This document shows, in pieces, positions 35,717-46,200 of a DNA stretch of 64,000 bases. The position numbers were made by a program, and so were the translations under genes. Source of the DNA: Actinopolyspora saharensis (lineage in GTDB: Bacteria > Actinomycetota > Actinomycetes > Mycobacteriales > Pseudonocardiaceae); NCBI RefSeq assembly GCF_900100925.1, contig NZ_FNKO01000001.1, positions 558,001-622,000 on the forward strand, read 5' to 3'. The notes below the pieces were generated by a model that was not told the DNA's origin, did not search any database, and saw only the letters and a program-made list of their open reading frames with translations. How positions within the stretch are numbered: the first letter of the stretch is position 1; each line of letters starts with the position of its first letter.

Positions 35717-36056
35717 CGGTTCCTTCTTCCCAAGACTGCACCACCACGCCGCGGGCGTTCCGCCGAACGTGGTTCGTGCTCCCCGAGCTCCAGGGTGAGG
35801 GCTCATTGAGCAGCGCGCATCCCTCGTGCAGGACAAACCACCTCGGACGGCTTCGGAACCACCGGCGCGATCACGACGCACCGGTCCTGATCGAGCCGGT
35901 GGATCGACCTCCACGCGCGTTTCCACGGAGTCTCCTTCGAAGACCATGGTCGGGGCTCTCGACCGTTTTCGCCCGTGCCACTGTGCGCCGAACGGCGCGG
36001 TGCTGCTCGTGGTGCGGGGATTCTGCGATGACGCGGGACGAGCCGCTTCGACGCAC
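35717..36056. other. Gene-poor stretch, nothing recognised
   Basis: No supported coding frame. It separates an intact small membrane protein gene from an MFS transporter relic. Confidence 0.35.
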
Positions 36057-36730
36057 CTATCGCACCGTCACGCGGAGGTGCGAGCGCCGAGATCGGCGAG
36101 TGCCGTCTCGGTCGTGCGCCGTCCGGAGACCAGCGTCTCTGCGGGGAGCTGGTGTCACGGTGGTCTCCGCACACGTACAGGCCCTGCCGCATCCGCACGG
36201 GGCGCCGGAATGGGTGGGGTGCGGCCCGCGCGGGCCGGGCGCGTGCGACCGGGTAGGTCGCCACCCCAACCACTGGCCCGCGGTGCCGCCGAAGGCGCGC
36301 GGCAGCAGCATGCCGCCGATCGATCCGCCCAACGATGTGCCGGTGACCCTTCCGAGCCGCTCGGCGGGTACCAGTCCGGCTGCCGCAGCGGCGACGATGG
36401 GTGCGATCACGGTGGTGGCGCCGACGAGGACGCTCGTGCCGACCGAAGGCTCCAGCTCGGAGGCGCTACCTGCGGCGAGCAGCCCCAGGCCGGTGATACC
36501 GAGAAGCGTGACGAGCGAGGAGGTGGGCGAACCGGTCGCCGAGCGGCACCAGCAGGAAGAGGCCGAACGCGTCGCCGAGCTGCACCGCGGTCACCATCGG
36601 GGCAGCCAAGCCGGGCGCGACGTGCAGTTCGGAAATGACCAGGGGCGGACCGCTCGCGGGAAACAGATGATGCCGTGCCCACGGCCGCACCGCAGGTCAC
36701 GGCCAGCAGCAAGGTCATCCGTCGACTCAT
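36057..36730 (-). pseudogene. MFS transporter fragment, frameshifted
   Basis: Starting at ATG 36730 (MSRRMTLLLAVTCGAAVGT), the frame shifts at about 36690 to PLVISELHVAPGLAAPMVTAVQLGDAFGLFLLVPLGDRF, which has the transmembrane 2-3 DR loop of the major facilitator family. It shifts again near 36520 to LVTLLGITGLGLLAAGS and APIVAAAAAGLVPAERLGRVTGTSLGG. After WLGWRP the similarity ends, leaving only about the first five or six helices. So it is a truncated and frameshifted drug/sugar efflux-type transporter gene. Confidence 0.62.
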
Positions 36731-37278
36731 GGTGACCGGGTCTCCTCGCGGAGTCGGGAACAGGGAGGGAGGAGGTCACTCGAACCCGAGAAGGCACGTT
36801 CCACTGGCTTCCGTCCTGCCCTCGTCTTCCTGGCAGGTCCGTGAGTGTTTCGTCCGCGCGAGCGATACGAGGGCGGGTGCGGCAGCTGATCCGGTGTGCG
36901 AGCGCACGAGGAGGCCCGCTCGGTGTCAGCGGTGCGACCGGTACTGCGAGCGCGGAAGATCGCTTCGGTGCCCGTGTCGATCAGCGGTTGAGCGGGGGTG
37001 AGGCCGAGCGCGAAGAGATGGTTCGCTCCGAAGTCGATGTCGCCGAATCCCGGTCCACCGCTCAAGGTGCAGCACGGTACAGGAGGTGACGAGCTGATAA
37101 GGACGAGAGCGGCGAAAGTGGTGGTCATCGCGGGGCGTGACGGTCCGTGCGGTCCTCTCGTTCGGTGCGGGGACGTGAACGCTCCTGTGCGATCGGTCGC
37201 GTGACCGGTCACATGAGTCCGGTCTCGCCAATCTCGGGGAGTAGTAGTGGCACGTGTCCGGGAAACTTCGAGGGCGGA
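36731..37278. other. Gene-poor stretch
   Basis: A minus-strand frame near 36930-37130 reads MTTTFAALVLISSS and GFGDIDFGANHLFALGLTPAQPLIDTG, which might be a small membrane-anchored protein or relic; I cannot assign it. Confidence 0.35.
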
Positions 37279-37779
37279 TCACATGTTGAGCAGCCAGATG
37301 GTTCCGTTGAGCGCGGTAGCGAACAGCGCCCAGCCTGCGTAGGGGAGCAGCAGCAGCGTTGCTCCCAGGTGGGTTCGGGCGAACAGCGCCATCGTGGTCA
37401 GGATCGCCACCACCAGCAGGATGATCTCGACGAAGGCGATTCCGTAGAGACCGGCACCGAAGAACAGCGGGGGCCAGGCCAGGTTCAGGATCAGTTGCGC
37501 GGCGTAGGCTCCGAGCGAGGTGCGCGCGGCACGCACCGACCCCGCGCGGCGCCAGAGCAGCCACCCGGACGCGGCGATCATCACGTACAGTGCGGTCCAG
37601 ACCGGCCCGAACAGCCACGACGGCGGCGCCCACGTCGGTGTGCGCAGTGCCGCGTACTCCTGTCCACTTGAGCCCGCTGCCAGCGCTCCCACTACTGCGA
37701 TGACCGCTACGCAGGCCGCGAAGGCCGCCGCACCGACGAGATCGCGGAGAACGGACCTGTTCGGGACTGATGTCGTCAT
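37279..37779 (-). CDS. tspO: TspO/MBR-family membrane protein
   Basis: A 166-aa protein with five transmembrane segments. It carries the family motifs [27 protein letters not shown] (WxPPxxxFxPVW), [28 protein letters not shown] and [20 protein letters not shown]. ATG 37779 has an AGGGGG site. TspO proteins bind tetrapyrroles and are linked to stress and porphyrin handling. A decayed second copy lies at about 31.8-32.1 kb. Confidence 0.87.
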   Translation of the reverse strand: [166 protein letters not shown]

Positions 37780-38762
37780 CCCACCCCCTGTAACCTGATG
37801 AGTAAGATAAGCACGGGCCGAGTTGGTCGCAACGGGCTTTTGAGCGGGGTCCGTGGAGCGGTCCGCCCTATCAGGCAGGTGGATGCGGTGCTGTGCGGTT
37901 GCCGTCCTCGGTGGGGCACGGCCTGGTTGCTCACCTGTGCGGGGGTACCGCGATGTTGCTTGGGACCGTCGCGATTTCATTGGCGAGTGCTCCCACGCGC
38001 GCTGAGAGGGTCGGTCGGCTCACCGCCACCGACCGGACCACGCTGCTGTCGAGTGTGCCTCTCGCCCCGTGAGAGGTAGCTTCGCGTCGTGCCGGTGACC
38101 GTTCTGAAGCGGTGAGTCGTACGGGAGGCTCCACCGGGGGCACTCACCGGAGAGGGACATATCGTGAAACCGGGTGTTGCCCAGGACGGAATGGTTTTCG
38201 GTCCTGTGATGTGGTATCCGAGATCCTCGATCCGCATGCGCCTGCACCTCACGAGGTAGGCAGTGCTGTGCTGGCGGCATGAACATGTCCTCCCCGGTCG
38301 TTGTCAGACCGGGGGCGGCCCCCGGCAGGTGCCGCCTCAGCACGCTGTTTTCAACTCGTGGAGAGCTGCGACGGGAGGTGAGGCATGGTTCCGACATCGC
38401 ATCGGGGTGCCGAACGGCAACGTTTCGTCGGAGGCAACGGTCCCGTGGGGTGGGCACGAATCCGCCCTCAACCACCCTGTCGGGCACGAAACCTCCTGCA
38501 GCCCCCGAGGGCTTGCTTTCCGGCGGTGTGGTCCTTCTGGAGACCCGTTCGAGGTCGTCTCAATGCATACCCTGCTCCGACGCGCACCGCCATCATGCTG
38601 CCCAAAGGTTTCCCAGAACCCCACGTCGAACTCCTTGACCGATCTCCGTCCCAGTTCACCCCGCGGCTCGGAAACGACTTATGTTGTTTACGTTCCGTGA
38701 TCATGCTGAGGGGTTACCCCTCTACGGAGACGTGACCGAGCAATGAACGAAGGAGTGGGGCG
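37780..38762. other. Gene-poor stretch of about 980 bp
   Basis: No frame gives a recognisable product. Promoter elements for tspO (left) and the membrane protein at 38763 (right) must lie here but none stands out. Confidence 0.45.
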
Positions 38763-39875
38763 GTGCCACGATTGGGTTTGATCAGTGATCCGGAGTTGCC
38801 GGAGCATGTGGCCCAGTGGCTGGCTGACCGAGTTCCGCGAAAGGTTCCCGATCAGCTTGGTGAACGGCAAGAATGGTCCGTGGAGATCGAGGTCGATCCG
38901 GTAGCGGCCGGACGCTCCAGTGGGGAGGAGATCCTACGGGCGGCCGACGAGCAACGCAGGAACCACGGGTGGGACTACGCGGTGTGCCTCACCGACTTGC
39001 CGCTGCGCTTCGACCAGCGCCCGGTGCTGGCCGACGTCGGCATCAACAAGGGGGTCGGGCTGATCTCGTTGCCTGCCCTGGGAGCCTTTCAGCCCTATCG
39101 GCGCGCTGGTCAGATGCTGGTCCAAATCCTGGATGAGCTGACCGAGGACACCGAGCAGTCGCGCGAGCGGTACGGGCGCATCCAGCGGCGCCGTGGTTTG
39201 CACAGTCGGTTGACCGAGGTGATCGCTCCGATCCGCCGGGAATATCTCAACCGCGATGAGATCGGTGTGCGCTATCGGGCCACCCACAAACGTGGTCGCG
39301 TGCGGCTGTTGTCGGGCATGGTCCGTTCCAATTCACCGTGGCGCCTGATCACGGGCATGTCCCGAGCCCTGGCCGCGGCCGTGGCCACCAGCGCGTTCGG
39401 CCTGTCCTCCAGCACGGTCTGGCAGATCAGCTACCAACTCGGCCCGATTCGCCAGGTCGGGGCCATGGTCGGTTCGATCGCGTTGCTGGTGGGCTGGATC
39501 ATCGCTGCCCACCGGTTGTGGGAGAAGCCTCGTCAGGCTGTTGATCGCGAGCAGCGTGCACTGTACAACATTTCGACCGTTTTCACTCTTGTGATCGGGA
39601 TCGGGTTTTTCTATTCCGGCTTGTTCGCGATCAACTTCCTGATCGCCGCCTTGCTTGTGCCGGTCAGCTTGCTGGTTTCGATACTGGGCAGTTCGGTCAC
39701 GATCGCGACGTACCTGTCTTTGGCCTGGGGATTCACCACCATGGGTGTGATCGCCGGAGCTCTCGGGGCGAACCTGGAAACCGAGCAGACCGTGCGCCAG
39801 GCTGCCTACGGATATCGCGAAGCCCAGCGGCGCCGTACCGAGCAACATCGACAACAGACCGAGCCACAGCAGTAA
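38763..39875 (+). CDS. Conserved actinobacterial membrane protein of unknown function
   Basis: A 370-aa protein. Residues 1-~190 are soluble and charged (MPRLGLISDPELPEHVAQWLAD; DYAVCLTDLPLRFDQRPVLAD), and ~190-345 contain about four to five hydrophobic segments (ALAAAVATSAFGLSS; VGAMVGSIALLVGWIIAA; LVIGIGFFYSGLFAINFLIAA; TIATYLSLAWGFTTMGVIAGA). A basic, glutamine-rich tail follows. GTG start with AGGAG upstream. I know it only as a widespread conserved family in actinomycetes; role unknown. The frame is intact although both flanks are decayed. Confidence 0.75.
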   Translation: MPRLGLISDPELPEHVAQWLADRVPRKVPDQLGERQEWSVEIEVDPVAAGRSSGEEILRAADEQRRNHGWDYAVCLTDLPLRFDQRPVLADVGINKGVGLISLPALGAFQPYRRAGQMLVQILDELTEDTEQSRERYGRIQRRRGLHSRLTEVIAPIRREYLNRDEIGVRYRATHKRGRVRLLSGMVRSNSPWRLITGMSRALAAAVATSAFGLSSSTVWQISYQLGPIRQVGAMVGSIALLVGWIIAAHRLWEKPRQAVDREQRALYNISTVFTLVIGIGFFYSGLFAINFLIAALLVPVSLLVSILGSSVTIATYLSLAWGFTTMGVIAGALGANLETEQTVRQAAYGYREAQRRRTEQHRQQTEPQQ

Positions 39876-40033
39876 TTCCGCGACTACGAGTCCGTGGGGC
39901 GGGGCACATCGTCGCGCGCGAACAACTGTCCGAGGAAGTGTCCGGGTTGTGCCCTTCGGTCTCGGATGGTGCTGCCCGTGATCGGTAGCACAGCGATGTT
40001 TGGATCTCCACTTCGGCGGACATCTCGTTCGTC

Positions 40034-40632
40034 GTGAGTGATCGGTGGTCGGGCCGGCGGCACGCCGGGGTCGGCCAGCGGAGTGGGGCCGGGGAGACGG
40101 TGTGGTGTGCACGTGGGTTGATCACCGGTGGAGCGATCTACGTGCTGGCCCACCTCGCTGTGCGCCGGCAAACCGTGACGCTTCCGGTGTTGATCGTGGT
40201 GCTGTTGGCAGCGTTGCTGACTGCTGCGGTGAACTGGCCACACCGGTGCGGGGCGCCGGCTGGTCACGACCGCGGTGCCGATCGGCGGGCTAATTCTGGT
40301 CGCCGGGGTCTTGAGCTTCGTCGTGGTCTCGTTCGTTTCCGCCTCTACTGGCGCGGTCTCAGCAATTGGGCGCCAGCGCGCAGGAAGCGCAGCAGTGAGC
40401 CGTGCCCGGCCCCCTGGGAATGGCTCCCGGGCAGTTGGAACAGCTACAGCAGCAGCTCACCGGCTGGGGATCCAGCAATCAGTAGCGACTGGCCCTCGGT
40501 GCGTTGATCTCGGGAGCAATCGCGGTACTGGTCACCCTGGTCGCAGAGGAGGTTGTCCCCGCGCTGATCACCCCGGTGATGGTCGTCCAGCAACTCGAGG
40601 GCGATGTGCTGCATCCCTGGATGCATCGATGA
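40034..40632 (+). pseudogene. AI-2E family permease (PF01594 type), frameshifted with internal deletion
   Basis: From GTG 40034 the frame reads ITGGAIYVLAHLAVRRQTV and TLPVLIVVLLAALLTAAVNW, the start of an AI-2E/PerM permease. Near 40240 it shifts to RRLVTTAVPIGGLILVAGVL. A segment near 40400-40470 reads GPLGMAPGQLEQLQQQL, as in the family's periplasmic part. The last part reads GALISGAIAVLVTLVAEEVV and VVQQLEGDVLHPWM (family pattern VQQLEGNVLxP), then stops at 40632. The middle is missing and the last helices are lost. Confidence 0.75.
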
Positions 40633-40939
40633 TGCCGCTCCTATTCACCCGCTCGGGGGAATGTGGGCTGTGACCGTCGGATCCACCACCTGGCAGCAGC
40701 ACAGCTCCAACGGTTCCCGGACCACCGGTGCGGCTACCGGTTGAGGAAATCACCTGCTGCTCACCGACCTGCGGAACCGCCGCTTGGCCAGTGCACGGAG
40801 CAGTCCGCTCGGATGGTTCCAAAGAGGTTGCGCGGAGAGCACTCCGGCAGAGCGGGGGTGAACGATTACTTGCGCGATCCGCACGGGCACTCGGCTGACC
40901 GCATACTTCTCACCAAAACGACGCGAGAGGTGAACAGTG

Positions 40940-41151
40940 ATGACCGATGCCGACGAGCGCCGCGTGCGCAAGGCCCTGCGGGGGCATGGAATACCCGGCG
41001 AGCGAAGCGGAGTTGGTGCCCCATGCCGGGGAACGTGGTGCTGAGCCCAAGACGCTGCGCGCTGCAGGTGTTGCCGGAGGGGCGGTGCGGCAGCGACGAG
41101 GAAGTCGAGCAGGCTGTGCCGCAACGCCCGGACGAACAACTGTTCGACTGA
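40940..41151 (+). pseudogene. DUF2795 protein relic
   Basis: ATG 40940 starts MTDADERRVRKALRG. After a shift the sequence continues GMEYPASEAELVPHAGERGAEPKTLRA, and after another QVLPEGRCGSDEEVEQAVPQR, ending at 41151. This is the pattern of a DUF2795 domain (LxGxxYPASKxELVxHAxxxGA, then L..LP...Y.s..dV..A). Two frameshifts within about 200 bp. The flanks 40633-40939 and 41152-41697 show nothing recognisable. Confidence 0.62.
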
Positions 41152-41697
41152 ACGATGAGCACATCGCGCTCGGCACGAACAGTGGAGAGCGAGGCCGGTG
41201 CATCACAGCACTCCCGTTTTCGGAAAGTGGGTGGCACCTCCGAACCGTCGCGTGGTGTCCACGGCTGACGAATCCGGCCGTGGACACCTCCTGGATGGCA
41301 GGAAGCGAACGATGAAACAGGTGGGAGTTCCGGCCGAGCAGTACGTCCCGCGAGCACCTGTCGCCGAAGTGGTGGAGGACGGTGGTGCCGCCGCGGACCG
41401 GGTGAACGATCCTCGAGGTGCAGTGCTGGTTCACGGGCAGCTGCGGCGTGCCGCGAACCGTGCGAGGCGATGCCGGAGCTCTCGCTGCTCGCCTGCGTAC
41501 GCTCGGGCCGTGTTTCGGTCGTGGCCGTGAGATCCAGGTACGGTCCGCGTTCCGCGCCGGATTGTGCGAGAAGTCGGTCGTACTGAATTCGGTACCGACG
41601 GTTGCCTGGGTCTTCGCGATTTCGGCGACTTCGCCGAGGCGGAGCACGGTGCGGGCAGTCGCGCCTCGAAATCGGCGACCGTGGTCCGAGCCACTTC

Positions 41698-42027
41698 TCA
41701 CTTCAGGGGGTCGTGTCCCCAGTTCATCAGTGAGTATCGCCAGGTGGTGTCAGTGACGTCCCCTGACGGACGTTGGGCGAGGTGGCGGTTGATGTAGCCG
41801 CGTACGCGCTTCATATGCGCGAAGTCATCATCGGTGTAGTCGGAGCTGTTGGTGCGCAGCAGCGTGACGATGCGGCGACCGGACTCGTGCCCTTTGGTCT
41901 CACCACCGGTGTCGCTCTGGCCCGCGTGGTGCGATCCTTCGGTGTCCAGCCAGCGTTCGAGTTCGGTTGGGGTCATATTAACCAAATGAGTGAAGTCGTC
42001 GACGATCTTCTGCTGGTCTGCGGTCAT
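41698..42027 (-). CDS. DUF3140 protein
   Basis: A 109-aa protein with the DUF3140 pattern: FTHLVNMTPTELERWLDTEGS, GHESGRRIVTLLRTNSSDYTDDDFAHMKRVRGYINRHLAQRP and the closing TTWRYSLMNWGHDPLK. ATG 42027 with a TGGAG site is chosen over a start 16 codons upstream that lacks one. DUF3140 proteins are small, DNA-binding-like and common in actinomycetes; function not established. Confidence 0.82.
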   Translation of the reverse strand: MTADQQKIVDDFTHLVNMTPTELERWLDTEGSHHAGQSDTGGETKGHESGRRIVTLLRTNSSDYTDDDFAHMKRVRGYINRHLAQRPSGDVTDTTWRYSLMNWGHDPLK

Positions 42028-42109
42028 CGGGGACTCCAGATCTCGCGGGGGAGGGATTCGGACCGGAGGTCTCATCGGGTGCAGTTCGGGCCGTCGGTGA
42101 GCTCGGCAC

Positions 42110-42410
42110 GTATCGGCGCGGCTGCTGCGGGATCGCTGCCGCTTGGCCCGTCGGGTGTCGCGGCGTTCCTGCGGAGATAGCTCCTGCCAGGCTCGGTGTG
42201 GAAGGTAGCGCTCGGTCTTCTCGCCGTGGCGGACGTGGGCTGAGCCCGAGTCAGCCTCCCATTGCTGGTCGTTCCGCTTCTGCAGGCTGCGCTGCTGTGG
42301 AGCGGGGTGGTCGGGTGCCGGTAACCGCCTCCGCGTCTCCCGCGCTCGCGGGTCAGAAGCTGCCCCCGCGGGCCCCGCTGATAATCTTTCCTGCGCTTGC
42401 TCATGTCCAC
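42110..42410 (-). pseudogene. DUF5872-like small protein, frameshifted
   Basis: One frame reads GPRGQLLTRERGRRGGGYRH (near 42380-42310). After a shift the sequence continues QQRSLQKRNDQQWEAD and HGEKTERYLPHRAWQELSPQERR (near 42290-42150). This is the order seen in DUF5872-type proteins: PGQWSARKA..GGGY, QRSL..W...W, then RYLP..AW..LSP..R. I found no good start codon. Probably a broken copy upstream of the DUF3140 gene. The rest of 42028-42689 has no supported gene. Confidence 0.45.
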
Positions 42411-42689
42411 CGGGTACCCACGGTCACGCTCCGCGTACCGTTTCACCTCGCCCCAGTTCGGCAAGACTGTGCTGGCCCGGTTTGAGGATAATGCCGCGCG
42501 CAAAGTTTACTGCCGGCGAGGGACGTGACGAACCACGGATTCTCAGGGCCAGCACGATTTGCTCGATTAGTTGGCTTCCGGTGCCTGAGGCGACGCTTCG
42601 GGGCGATCGCCCTGCGGGGTGGCCGCGCTCCTCGCGCGGGGGGCTGGAGCGAGTTCCTTCAGGAGAAGGGTCGGGCGGTCGTACGAATC

Positions 42690-43067
42690 TCATTCGTCAG
42701 TGGTGATTCGGCCGGTCTCGGTGCCAACACGGCGATCGGACTCCTGGGGGTGATCCTGCTGGTTGACGAACCAGTTCGCGTAGGGCGTGTTGTGTACCAC
42801 GTGGCCGGTGAAGTCGGGAGCTCCGTCGGTCCACCAGACGGGGCCACGCTCACCGAGCGAACGTTTTGTTCGCTCGATCTCGTCCTGTGCCGCTTCGCGC
42901 GCTGTCCTGTCTTTTTGCTGCATTGCGGTGCGCTTCTTCCGGCGACCGGTCATCAACGCTCGCACGAGTTCGGCCCGTTCGCCCGGATCAAGATCCGGGT
43001 TCGTACATCTCCACAATCGGCCTCGTGCGACGAAATAGCGTCCGTCCGGAGTCACTGGATATTTCAT
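42690..43067 (-). CDS. Conserved hypothetical protein (KYPVTPDGRYFV family)
   Basis: A 125-aa basic protein beginning MKYPVTPDGRYFVARGRLWR, then CTNPDLDPGERAELVRALMTGRRKKR, a charged helix, and RGPVWWTDGAPDFTGHVVHNTPYANWF. This family is widespread in bacteria but of unknown role. The frame is intact. No typical signal or membrane segment is present. Confidence 0.6.
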   Translation of the reverse strand: MKYPVTPDGRYFVARGRLWRCTNPDLDPGERAELVRALMTGRRKKRTAMQQKDRTAREAAQDEIERTKRSLGERGPVWWTDGAPDFTGHVVHNTPYANWFVNQQDHPQESDRRVGTETGRITTDE

Positions 43068-43320
43068 GTGGCTACGCTACTCCCGCTGTCGAGGTCGAGC
43101 GGGCCAGCGCGATTCGCGGGCTTGGCTCGGGAAGAGGCAGGACTCGGGGTATCGAGGCGATGCCGGTCAGCCGTGGTGAGTGGGAATCGCTCGGTCATGC
43201 CTCTGGACGTGTCGCTCGGTGTCAGCGCGGATCCGGCGAGTGCTCGCTCGGTCGGGTCGTCGGCGGGTGCGCCGGTGCATCCACTCGGAAGTATACAAGC
43301 AGATCGACCCATGCGCGCTC

Positions 43321-44478
43321 TCAACTGCTGCGGTCGACACAGGTGAGGGCCATTCGGTCTAGTTCGGTGCGCACACGTTCGGGAAGCTCCGCGTGCTGCA
43401 GAGCCTGCCGACCGTACTGTACTCGTTCGCCGATCATCGTTTCGATCTGTTCGACCGCGCCGGTTTCAGTGAGGAGGTCTCTGATCGAGTCCTGCCCCCG
43501 AGTCGAGGTGGTGTCGCCGTCGAGAAGGTGGCGAAGTTCGCGATGTTGACGTGGACCGGCCCTGTCCAGGGCCACTGCCACCACGGTGGTGATCTTTTCG
43601 TTGCGCAGGTCGTCTCCGGCGGGTTTTCCGGTTACGGCGGGCTCACCGAAGATTCCAAGAAGGTCGTCGCGCATCTGAAATGCCTCTCCGATCGAGTCCC
43701 CGTACTGGCCGAGTACTCGTCGAAGCTTGTGGTCGTCTCCGGCCAGATACGCTCCGAGCAGAAGAGGTTTGGTGATCGTGTAGCGGGCGGACTTTAAACG
43801 AGCGATGCGTAGCACGTCCGGAAGTTCGCAACGCTCTCGCTCGGTATTGAGCAGGTCGAGGTACTGGCCCACTGCTAGCTCCTGGCGCATGTCGTCGTAG
43901 CAGGAGCGAGCCCGCTCGAGGGCTTGCGAGTCCATCCCGCTCGTCCGCAGCATCCGTTCGGCCCAGATCAGGCACAGGTCGGCCAGCAAAATCGCCGCTG
44001 ACTCTCCGAAGCGGCGCTCCGTACTCGTCGAGGTGGCGTCGGCGTGGCTCGCGGCCAGAGTTCGGTGCACCGTGGCTCGCCCACGGCGCAGGGTCGATTT
44101 GTCCATGACGTCATCCTGGATGAGGCCGAATGCATGGAGCAGTTCGAGGCTGGCGGCGGCCCGCAGCGCCGCCGTGGACTCCTCGGCCCGGGACAGCCAT
44201 CCCAGGTAGGCGAACGTCGGTCGCAGGTATTTGCCGTCCTGGAGGAACCGCGTCACCACGTCGACGAGTTCACCGGCTTCGGTCGCTTGTCCGGCGATCT
44301 CGGTGGCTCGCGTGGACAGGAAGGCGAGTAGCTCGGTGCGAACTTGGTCGTGGAAGCCGTGCAGAAGCTCCTCGCTGTTCACCGAGATGCGTCCCGTGCG
44401 GTCACGGCGGCTGCCTCGAGCGGTCTCGGCCACGTCGGGTCCCTTCGTGCTCGCCTGTGTGCTGCGAACGTTGCTCAC
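43321..44478 (-). CDS. Polyprenyl (geranylgeranyl-type) diphosphate synthase
   Basis: A 385-aa trans-prenyltransferase. The first aspartate-rich motif is in HAFGLIQDDVMDKSTLRRGRATVH (DDxxD). The second is QMRDDLLGIFGEP followed by VTGKPAGDDLRNEK; the position of the last aspartate of DDxxD is a glycine, as is usual in actinobacterial IdsA-type enzymes. An unrelated N-terminal extension of about 35 residues precedes the catalytic domain and a later start is possible. It makes C15-C20 or longer prenyl diphosphates from IPP. No terpene cyclase is near, so the product pathway is unknown. Confidence 0.85.
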   Translation of the reverse strand: MSNVRSTQASTKGPDVAETARGSRRDRTGRISVNSEELLHGFHDQVRTELLAFLSTRATEIAGQATEAGELVDVVTRFLQDGKYLRPTFAYLGWLSRAEESTAALRAAASLELLHAFGLIQDDVMDKSTLRRGRATVHRTLAASHADATSTSTERRFGESAAILLADLCLIWAERMLRTSGMDSQALERARSCYDDMRQELAVGQYLDLLNTERERCELPDVLRIARLKSARYTITKPLLLGAYLAGDDHKLRRVLGQYGDSIGEAFQMRDDLLGIFGEPAVTGKPAGDDLRNEKITTVVAVALDRAGPRQHRELRHLLDGDTTSTRGQDSIRDLLTETGAVEQIETMIGERVQYGRQALQHAELPERVRTELDRMALTCVDRSS

Positions 44479-44884
44479 TCGGTTTTGGAATCAGCACAGC
44501 AGTTACTCAACTCGTATGGTGCCATCGTTGCGTGACTCGCGGAGTCACGCGACACGCTTCGTTGAGGGCCACGGCGGGCGTTTCCGCATCGTTACCGTCG
44601 TCCACCAAACGTGAAATGATTTTCACACGGGGGTATCACCACGGTTCATCGTCGACCATATGCACGAACAGCAGGAGTCCTGACCTGCTATGACGAGATC
44701 GAGCGGCCGTGCTCGAAGCATACAGCCGTGATGCTGTCACCGTGGTTGGTGACGGTGGCGTCGAGTTTGATGATATATGAGCGGTGCAGCCCTCCCCGAG
44801 GTACAGTTCGACCTTGTCGAGACAGGGGCGGATGGGCGCTGATGACTCCGGTGAACTCGGTGATGTCTGCTTCAGGGGCCCTTC

Positions 44885-45030
44885 AGAACGATGCGGGTGG
44901 GAGTTTGGCCGCGAGGATTGTGCAGTGGCGGAGTTGGAGAAGGGGTTCGTGCACGTCGCCGCGGAACTCCCACCGAATGCGGAGTTTGCGGGCTCGGTGG
45001 AGCCAGGCGAGGGCTGCTTCGATGACTCAG
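44885..45030 (-). pseudogene. IS5-type transposase C-terminal relic
   Basis: The minus strand reads IEAALAWLHRARKLRIRWEFRG followed by DVHEPLLQLRHCTIL, which is the end of an IS5/IS1182-type transposase (VExxxAWLxxxRRLRIRxERRxDxHxAFLxLACxLI). Only about 45 codons remain. The stretch 44479-44884 to its left has no recognisable gene. Confidence 0.6.
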
Positions 45031-45096
45031 CGCAGCGTGGCACTCGGCGCAGGCGGACCCACCGGGGATCACGCTGGTAGGGGCTGTCGGCGTTCC

Positions 45097-46200
45097 TCAG
45101 TGCTCGACTTCCGGAATCGCGAGCACGAGTTTGCCCATGCGCTTCTTGCTGAGGAACTCCTCCTGCGCCGTGGCGATCTCGGTGAGCGGGAAGACCTTCG
45201 CCACCTGCGGCCGGAACTGGTCGGCCTCGACGTAGGAGACGAGGTTCGCGAAGACCTCGTCCTCCTGGAAGGTGCACCCCAGCAGAGTCAGATCCTTGAG
45301 GTAGAGCGTGCGCAGGTCGAGCTGCGCGATCGGCCCGCCGATGGCGCCTGCGGTCGCATAGCGGCCGCCGCGACGCAGGACTTCGAGGAAGGCGGGCCAC
45401 TGCTCGCCGGCGACGAGGTCGACCACGACGTCGACCGAGCCTTCGCCGAGCGCGGTGACCGGATCGGTATCGCGGTCGACGACCTGGTCGGCACCGAGCG
45501 CGCGCACGTCGTCGGCCTTGGTGGCCGAGCAGAGAGCGATGACGGTCGCGCCGCGTCGTTTGGCGAGTTGGACCGCCGCCGACCCGACTCCGCCCGACGC
45601 GCCGGTGACCAGCACCGTCTCGGCACCGAGCTGTGCGCGGTGCAGTATGTTCTCGGCGGTGGAGTAGGCGCACGGAACCGCGGCGAGCTCCACGTCGGAC
45701 CAGTCGCAGACCACCGCGTGGGTCTCGCGCGCGGGGGCCGCGGCGAACTGGGCGAAGCCGCCGTCGCATTCGCTGCCGAAGGTCCAGCACTCGTAAGGCC
45801 GGTAGTCGACGTAGCTGCGCAGCATGTTCCGCACCAGAACGCGCTCGCCGACGCGCGCGGGGTCCACGTCGCTTCCTACCGCGGCGATGTAGCCGCAGCA
45901 ATCGGCACCCTGGATGCGGGGGAACTCGACCGGTTGTCCCGACCAGGAAGCATCGGCCTCGTCGACGCTGTCGAACCCGGACGCGCCACCGGTGCCGGTG
46001 TCCTGGCTGATCGACTTCGAGTACCAGCCGATCCGGGTGTTGATGTCGGTGTTGTTGACGCCGGCGGCGGAGACCCGGATCAGGACCTCGTCGGGACCGG
46101 GCCGGGGCACTGTCACGTCCGTGCGGTACTCGAGCTGTTCGAGGCCGCCGTGGCCGTTGAGCCGTACCGCGTGCATGGTGCGGGGCAGGGCGGAGGTCAT
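45097..46200 (-). CDS. MDR-type zinc-binding dehydrogenase/quinone oxidoreductase-like
   Basis: A 367-aa medium-chain dehydrogenase: GroES-like N-terminus (PDEVLIRVSAAGVNNTDINTR; IQGADCCGYIAAVG) and a Rossmann domain with VLVTGASGGVGSAAVQLAKRRGA. The structural zinc cysteine loop of classical alcohol dehydrogenases is missing, so it is nearer to the quinone oxidoreductase or crotonyl-CoA-reductase-like group. Substrate unknown. It stands alone, separated by about 310 bp from the MBL gene on the same strand. Confidence 0.78.
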   Translation of the reverse strand: MTSALPRTMHAVRLNGHGGLEQLEYRTDVTVPRPGPDEVLIRVSAAGVNNTDINTRIGWYSKSISQDTGTGGASGFDSVDEADASWSGQPVEFPRIQGADCCGYIAAVGSDVDPARVGERVLVRNMLRSYVDYRPYECWTFGSECDGGFAQFAAAPARETHAVVCDWSDVELAAVPCAYSTAENILHRAQLGAETVLVTGASGGVGSAAVQLAKRRGATVIALCSATKADDVRALGADQVVDRDTDPVTALGEGSVDVVVDLVAGEQWPAFLEVLRRGGRYATAGAIGGPIAQLDLRTLYLKDLTLLGCTFQEDEVFANLVSYVEADQFRPQVAKVFPLTEIATAQEEFLSKKRMGKLVLAIPEVEH

